From assembly GCA_030141605.1 (NCBI GenBank), contig JAQGDQ010000557.1, positions 62,001 to 126,000 on the forward strand: DNA of 64,000 nucleotides, given 5' to 3'. This stretch comes from Tubiluchus corallicola. Its lineage: Eukaryota > Priapulida > Priapulimorpha > Priapulimorphida > Tubiluchidae. Positions 39,801 to 48,800 of the stretch are shown here, one piece after another. Position numbers and translations under genes: made by a program. The first letter of the stretch is position 1. The number at the start of each line of letters is the position of its first letter. Under the pieces are notes generated by a model. It was not told the origin of the DNA and did not search any database. It saw nothing but the letters and a program-made list of their open reading frames with translations.

Positions 39801-42800
39801 AAACTAATTTTATACTTGACAATTTCAAACTTGATACAATTGATAATAATGTACGAGTACGCATGGACACTGGACAATGCTGTAGAGGATTCCATAAATC
39901 ACTAATCTTGTGTTTGCTGCTGCTTGCTTTCCAAAAGACCAACTGAAGACTGCACAGTTGTGTACGTCATTGACACCGATGTAATATTGTAAAAAACCAA
40001 ATCACATAATGAATTTGCATGCTGTAGGCTTTATGTTGTAGAATTGCCTAGACTGTAATATTGTTCATGGCTGAGGACACCTTGTACGCGTCAGTCATAG
40101 TTTCGTATCATATAGACAGTTGGATGTGTGCTGGTGGCAATATTATATGTGTCAGTGAATTCGGTGTCAAAGAAATACTATAAGTACATAGTTTCCTATT
40201 TTTCAGGCCCAAGTTTCCTATTTTTTTACTCCCTTATATTTATTTACTACAATGAATAAAAAAAGGCAAAGTGGTGTTTTGAGACCATTATGTAAAAACA
40301 GATACAGTAGGATCGTTTATTAAACTCATGGTTAATAGATTCAGTCGCTTAATTGACTCAAAAACACCTGGCCACTCCTATTCAAATGTATACAAAAACT
40401 ATCGGTAATTGATTCCCATAACTCCACATAACTGACTCATTATTTTTCCTTCACATACTTAAAATAAGACACTTGTGTGTGCCCAAAGATATAATTATAT
40501 GTTGAAACAGCCACATTAAGTAAGTCTTTGTTTGTAAGCAAGTACAGTACGTTTATCCTATGCGCTAATATGTTATCATAGAAGTTATGCTTTGAATCTG
40601 TCACCCGCTTATCCGCTGCAATTGACCTCATTGTTTCTGGAAACTAAACATTTAATTACTTGCCCAGCGATTTGCCTTTGAAGCTCCTGCTGCTTTTCAC
40701 AAGGAAATCACCAACTGCATCTCAAGCACTAGGCATTTTGCATGAATGTGCAGCACACAGTAACAGATTTTCAATGTTTTAATCACTATGAGAATTTTGC
40801 AAATCAACTTCTTCGTGAAGAAATGAAATAATCGACCTTGCATGATTTTTTTTTTAAATTTTTGATTCTAATAATCAGATTTTTTTCTTTTTATTAATTT
40901 GCTTATATAAATTATGCTTCTTAAATAATTGCACATAGGTATTTTTGACATTAATTCATTTCTAAAATTCATTTAAAGTATTTGCAAGGCATACTAGGGT
41001 GATGAGTGATGACTCATACTTGTATAGGAGCAATATACTAAACCCTTCAGCTAATTGAATCAGTCAATTAATTGGGTCAAAACACTTCCGTCCCGAAGTG
41101 AGTCTAATTAAGCGGTGCCTACTGTAGTGACAAAGTGAAGCTAACCACCAGTTGAGAAGCAAGCGAACGCTCTTAGTGAAAGAGCAGCTTTGATTTGCAA
41201 CAAAATTTCAAGCTAGAATGTCAGAATAGCTCATTGATACTTTGGGGTTATCAAAATTTAATAATTGTAACTGTCAAATTATTGAACGGTTTGTACCTGT
41301 GACTAATACGTACTACTTGACCAATCAAACTGACAAATTGATTAATTTACTCTAAATTTCAAAGCACTATTAATAGACTTCATTCTGCCTGATATACTGC
41401 TGTTATAACATGTTCTGAGTTATTGTTAGACCAGTTTGTGCAAATCAGTCTGGGTGTTAACCAGCTGCTTTTCAGCTAGTGGGGTCACGATCTCGATCTC
41501 ATAATTTTCAAGATATATCAACATCTTATTATCATGCGTATCCCTCTCAGATGAGACACTGAACCAGCAGATGTGTCTCATCCATGTTCAAACATCCTCC
41601 CTCAAGAAGACAAAAAACCAGAATCTGTATGACAAAAGAATATGCCCAGAGCCAGTACGACCCTGTCCATACGACCATGAACCCCACCACACATACAATT
41701 TACTGCTGCTGTGAACTAGATGTTTTATTTGCTCTTCCTTACCTTAAACACTTGCTTACATAAACCAGCTACAAATTGACTGGAACAAGCGCAACACACA
41801 ATCATAAATTAAGTTATTAGGAGCTTATTTTTCAGCATATTCTTATAAATTTGTTGTACTAACCTGGCGGATTCTCATCCATTAAAATGCCCAGAAGCTC
41901 GTCATCATGTGGAATGTCACTTGGCAATATGTCTTTCAGTTCTTCTTGATCGGTGAGTTCCATTGTACCATCCAAACCATGATCTGCTAGAAAAAAACTC
42001 TACTTAGAGAAATGTTTATCTCATTATACAATCATTAAACACGGCATCATAATGGAGATGCAGAGAGTAAAGGTTGGTCAGTCATATCAGTGTAGTAAAT
42101 CCTCACTTAGTGATGCTAAGGCATTCGAAAAAAACACGACGTTAAGTTAAACATCGTTAAACAAAGCCAAGATTTCCATAGAAAGTAATGTAAAAGAAAA
42201 CAGAGATTCCAGAGGCAAATCTGCTTAAATCATATAAACTAAATGTTTTATGAGTTTCGTTCATATTTCTACTAGTTAATTTCTTTCTGCTTGCTTGAAA
42301 ACCATCTTGCTAAAACCACCTATACATCTTACTTACCATTACCTAGCTATAACGGTTTATCTTGCTTTAACGTTTAACCCTAGGGAGCAGTTAAACATTA
42401 TAAATACTACAGAGTCAAAACCAAACCCTAGTCGGCCTTAAGAATTTTATCTACATATTTAGTCTGCTTGCTGTAGCAACAGGTTGTACGCATAAAGTTT
42501 GCTCCAAGGTTTGCTCACTTGATATAAAAAGCTGGCATTTAGTAGCCAGTCAGGAAGCAAAAACGTATATAATAATGACACTGTTTACATTACTAGTGCA
42601 TTTTTATAACAGACTATTGCAATATGTGCTGTTTTAATACATCAAATCAGGCAAAAATGTTGTTGGTAAAATAAAAATTTGTCTTGAGCAAAGTAAAAAA
42701 ATCATTGTTAAACTGAAACGTGCGTCTTCAAGCGAAAAAAGGTGTCAGAAAGTCAGCGTCGTTAAAATGAAATGTCCCTAAATTGGGAGTCGTTAAGCGA

Positions 42801-45800
42801 GGACTTACTTTATGGTGGTTATAGTAGACATGACCTGCTTGGTATACTGCCATTAATATTACTGTCAAAAACTATTGTGACTATTGTGTCAAAAACTATA
42901 CATAATTAAGCAGCATTGATAAAATCATGATTTTTTTAGGGAAGACTCAATACATATAAACAGAAGGAACCTTTATAAATGAACAGTATGGATCTTTTGC
43001 TTTTGTATACAGTTTACAACTGTCATTAAAAAGTGTACTGCGAAAGTTCATATTTCTGCCCAAAAATAAAAGCCTATTATCAAGCCAAAGAATAATAAGA
43101 CTGAATTATAATATTACAAGTTTTGGACGATGGTGCTGAACTTACCAGTCTCCTTCTTTCGCTCATGTTCTGAGGCAGATTTTGAACCCTGAGCCGTCAT
43201 TACTCCAGCCCCACTGATTGAATGGGTAAGCCCGGAACTAGCTACAGAAAAGGGAAGAGTTACAAGAGTATCCGACTGCTGTGGATGAACATCTCCGTCT
43301 CCTAGAGTGTCCAAAGATGACGCATTCTCCATTTTGCTAGCCACCATCAGATCGCGACCAAAGAAAGCCTCCTGTAATAGAGCAGTTCATTTGATAAAAC
43401 TGCACTAAAAGGCCAGCACATTTAACTGATAATGAAAAAGCTACATAATCTACTACACAGCTGGCAAACCATTGTTTTCTTTTTGTCGATTGAACAATGT
43501 GCAATTGACAAGGCAGTAATAAAATCACAACTATCAGATGAAAACGAATCTGCCGGTTATAACACCAGAAAATTTACGTTTCTTTATTTGACATCAATAG
43601 TTAAATAAATTCAGAGTTTCCTTCGTAAAAGGTGTTCCTACCATGGAAACAAACTTTGACAGAGTTGATCATCTAAAAAAAAACGCCTTCAATCAATTTG
43701 AATAATATCACGGCAATTATTTACAGCAATGACAATGTATTTGAACCACTAACCTTATAAGATTTTATCCAGGTCTTACAGCTACTATAACATGTGGTAC
43801 GCAAAGCCACATCTGATGCAGAAAATCTTCAGCTATACTCGCATGCCAACAAATTAACTAACCAACCACGCTGACTTACCTGTAAATAAGCTGGATAATT
43901 ATCTTCCAAGGCACTCTTCTTCTTCTGCCTTCGTTTCCTTGGCTTTGGTTTCTCGGCTGTAGTGTCGTTATCAGCGCTTGGAGGCTCTCTGACTTGTTCT
44001 TCTCCTAAATAAGGACATAAAATGTATAAATAATCAGATAAACAAAGCAGAAGTAACAAAAACCAGGTTAAACAAAATCACAACATTCAATAGGTATAAT
44101 CATACAAATATGCCAAACTGTAATACATATAATGCAAATTGTAACTGCAGCAAAATGCTACCACAAAGAAACATACATATAAATTATCTAATTTTTCATA
44201 CATTTCACAGTACAAGCTATAATCCGGCACTCATAGCAGTGCTCATTTAAATCTGGACAGTTGTGGCAAGACAGGAATCTGGATCATTAGCAATGATAAT
44301 CATCCAAAGTGAGATACTTAACTAGTACTGATGTCTCAAAGCAGTAACTTTCCTCAAAGCAGTAAACAATCAAAATAAGACAAAAGAAATTGCTCAGGCC
44401 GAATATTGAGCCCTGTGATCAACTATTCATTTCATCATATTTTTATTAATTGTATTTATTCTTGTGATTAAGAACTATCTCTGCTCTATTAACCCTCTCT
44501 TCACTTACTACTTAACAATCAATAGAATTAAAAATTCTGTAACTTTGATTGCTTAACTAATATTTCAAGTATTGATAAGAGTTAATACTGTTAAAAATAA
44601 TATTCATCAGAGACTGAGAGCACAAACATAAACTGCTGTGACCTTGAATCTTACCATCAAATCTAAAAGCATCTGTAGCACCCAATTCAGTTCCAGGTTG
44701 AGCAGTCAAGCCAGAACTGGCCGATTTTGAGCGACTTCTCTGACGAACCATGAAACCACCAATACCTAGAGTTAGATTAAAACACAATGCATTTTCATGT
44801 AACAATTGACACTGATATAACGTACAATGTAGAGAAGTTGAAACTACAACCCGTAAGAGTAGCTAAACATAGAAACTAAGCATGGTGTACACAAAAATCA
44901 AATTTAAAATGAAGTAATTAACTTTAATCCAAAAAGGAAATGCACACTTTATAGAAAACTACGAAACCGGTATAAATTTTACTCCTTACAGTCATTATTT
45001 AAAATTAAAATTTTACAATCACTGAATCACAGTCTGCCTTATTAAAAATATGGCTACAAAACAAAAATATCTATCAGAATATTTTATATTTATTTCAAGT
45101 ACATTTTGTATCAGACTTATGTTATTAAAGTTTAATGTTACAATGTTCTGATTATAATTTAAAAACCATTTCACGCTTTATGGTTCTAAAGCTGTGTATG
45201 AAATGCGATGTCCTTGAAAAGAGGTGCAGTTTCTCTGAAACGGGAAATTTCGAACAACTAGAACAGTCACAAATTCATAATACATAATAGCTAAAAAAAA
45301 ATTGTTATAGTCTGGTGTATAATTATAGCTGAATTGTACCACAAGGAAGTATTTCCTAAGTAAAGTGTACACGAGGCAGTTTTTTCGCAAGTCAATCTAA
45401 TGGCAGCAGACAATGACGCATTTCATAACCTTATTCCCTTTTCATTGCATCCTGATTCATTTCAGAGTAATTTTAAATCCAGGGGCAATATATACCTCAC
45501 TGCTTATCTCCGGCCCTTTTCTCCAAAGAGGGCTGTTAGGGTACTGAAGAAGCAAAGTCAAGGATGATATCAAATAAGAACAGATTTGAACCTGCAACTT
45601 CCATCACACGTCTGAGCGCTGCAGCTAACTGACCTCGATTCAAATGATCCATTGATAAGTTTTGTTTAATTGAATAAACTTCACTTAAAAAGCAAGCTAG
45701 AACAGTACAGCAAAAAGAACAAAAGTGGCACCTATATTTTTAGCAAGTCTGTACGGTTTCCTCTGTCGCTTCTTCCCATCTTTTGTGAGGTCATCTCCCT

Positions 45801-48800
45801 TAGCTGAAGGAGAAAAAGTATCGGCCATTTCCTCTTCCAGATCTTTTGCTTCTGGTTCTCCAGATGTGTCACCTAAAACAAGCAAGTAGTAGAACATCAT
45901 TCTGCTTTTCTTCTAAAATGTTTAACTAGCATATTATCACAATAGTAAGAAAACAGTCTATAGAGGAATATTCAATGGAACAGTTTATTTTATATTAAAA
46001 AGCACAAAGGATTACAGGATCTCTGTACTATCGCAATTTTGAAGATGAGGCTTAATAGACTCACTTTGAGGCGCAAGTGTTTTGACCCAATTAACCGACT
46101 GATTCAAGTAGCCGACGGGTGTAACCTATTACTAACAGTAGAAGTGTGAGTCATAACTCATCACCTTAGTATGTATTGCAAAGTCTTTAAATTAATTTTA
46201 GAAACGAATTACAATAATGTCAAAATTCCTATGAGCAATTATTTAGGAGTACTAATTTATATAAGAGAATTAATAAAAAAAATGAAAATACAAAAATTGC
46301 ACAAATCTGATTATCACAAAAAAAAATTAAAAATTCATGCAAGGTCGGTTGCTTCATTTCTTCAAGAAGTTGGTTATGAAATTCTCATAATGATAAAACC
46401 ATTGAAAATCTGTCGCTGAATGCTGCACATATTTATTAACTTCAAAAGCCGCTGGGCAAGTGATAAAATGGTTATCTTCTAAAAACAACAAGGTTAACTA
46501 CAGTGAACAAGTGGGTGACAGATTCAAAGCAAAACTGCTAGGCTACAATATTAGGGCATATGATAAACATATGATTACACACAAAGCTGTACTTAATGTG
46601 GCTGTTTCTTATATTATATTGTATCACATATATTATAGCGCACAAAATCGGCATAAAACGACAAAGAAGCAGCAAAAGCTCTTTGGGCACACACAAGTGT
46701 CTTATTTTAAGTACGTGAAGGAAAAATAATGAGTCAGTTATGTGGAGTTATGGGACTCAATTACCAACAGTTTTTATATACATTTGAATAGGAGCGGCCC
46801 ACAGTATGAGATGTTTTTGAGTCAATTAAGCGATTGAGTCTATTAACCGTGAGTCTAATAAACAGTGCCTATTGCACCAACTAAACAAGTTTTGTCAGTT
46901 ATTACAGGAGCAACATTTTTTCTCAAATGTAGAATTGTGTTACAAACATCTCCCACTATATGAATCATAAGAAGCATTCACTTATGAGTCTTATTTACGA
47001 CAAAGCAAGAAAAAGCATAGACGCTTGGGAGTCAAAAATCATTTCTAAAATACTAAATGATGAAAAAAATATTTGTCGTTCATGAAGAATTTGACTGAAT
47101 AGCAGTTGAATAGATCAGTATAAAATTTAAGGGCTCTCGAGTACATCTTGATTGTGTTTCATGTGTTTTCCTTACGAGATGAAGTAAAAGAACATAGCAT
47201 ATCTATAATAGGCACTACTAAGAGAAACTCAAACATACTGGAAAACATTAAATTCAATGCTGACTTCGTTGAACTTTTTTTTGAAGCCTACAAGATAAAC
47301 TCAAGAAACAGATGAAAGCTTGAGTTTGACACATCTCCGAGTCTCTCCACTGTTTTTCAGTCGTAACTCTCAAGAATACAGACCACATGAGCAAAGCTTG
47401 ATAATGACTGAATGCCGAGTTTCTTTCATCAAAATTATGTGTACGAATATAAGCTGCACTATTATTTCCTGTTTTACACCCTCTGGCACGAACTTAATGC
47501 TGAAGTTAGAGAGACACTTTCTTTAAATACATCAATTGAAAAAAAGAAAAATAACATTAATATTACATAAATACCAATAACAAGAACTTTTCTACAATGC
47601 TCTTCAATAACATATACGATAACAGTTTATATTCTAGAATGAGCTAGTGAAATGTATACAATAATGCAATGATATTTCCCAAACAATACCATAAAGAATG
47701 CGAATAAAGCTGCATACAGCTGGCATGTAATGCAAACCAGCCTTTAGAAATAGTAGCAGAACTTAGTACGGAACAAAAGATATTTCAATGTACAATAAAA
47801 TATCTCACTCAAATTTATGAAATATTTAAAACAAATATTACGCAAACAGATACACAGTACGCCGTGTTGACGAGGAACTTATAAAATTATTACGACGTTG
47901 ATTAAAACTGCATCATCATTATGCGTGTAAGTAATTAATTAAACAACGTTGTGGATGATGCATTAGATATTGATCAAATTATTATGCTTGTACATCTAGT
48001 TAAATAGACAATGCTAGTTATGCGAGAGGAAGGGTAACCATGTGAATATAACATAAACTGCTGCTTAGAAAAATGGCTATCTGTCAAATATCTACACTTT
48101 GTGTGTTCCACAGTAATAATAACAGAAATGTGCCTTTGGCACACGCAAAGCAGATGCAAATAAATTTCAGTTGAAGACATATGTACGCGTTAATAACACT
48201 AAAAGCAGGGCAGATTCGTGCCGCACCTTATCTTAAATGAAAATTAACTTCTGAAATAACTTGCAAGTTAATTTGCAATAAACTAATAAACTAGGATCAT
48301 GCAAACTAATGCTTAAAGGTCATGATTATGTCATTTGGCAAGCAGGTACACAGCATTCAATGGCAGCCCTATCTATTACACTAATAGTTGTGGCAGGACT
48401 AACACCTTTCTAATTATTAAGAAATTATTCTTCTAAATGAGTACCCTGCTTATAGGTGTGCTTATATGTATATCCTGCTTATATATATACCTCCTTCCTC
48501 ATTGAGATAAATAGGTCAGCGATAGAATGGCAGATGAAACTATCCAGCAACGAAACTGGTTCCCATCCATTTGCTAGCCAGACAAGGCATTGCTTAATTT
48601 TAGTCACAAAACACATATCGTGACCACCCAGCTAGACCCACTGCTTCCAAACACTTGTCCAATGTGGCCACATAAATGAATAATCGCCGTCGGAATATGG
48701 TTTCATATGCTTGGCAATTTGATACGAAACCACATAGCTAGCTCGCACTATGTTTTCTCCTTTCCCTCGTTACTTGTGAAACATACCTTGCTGACCACAG

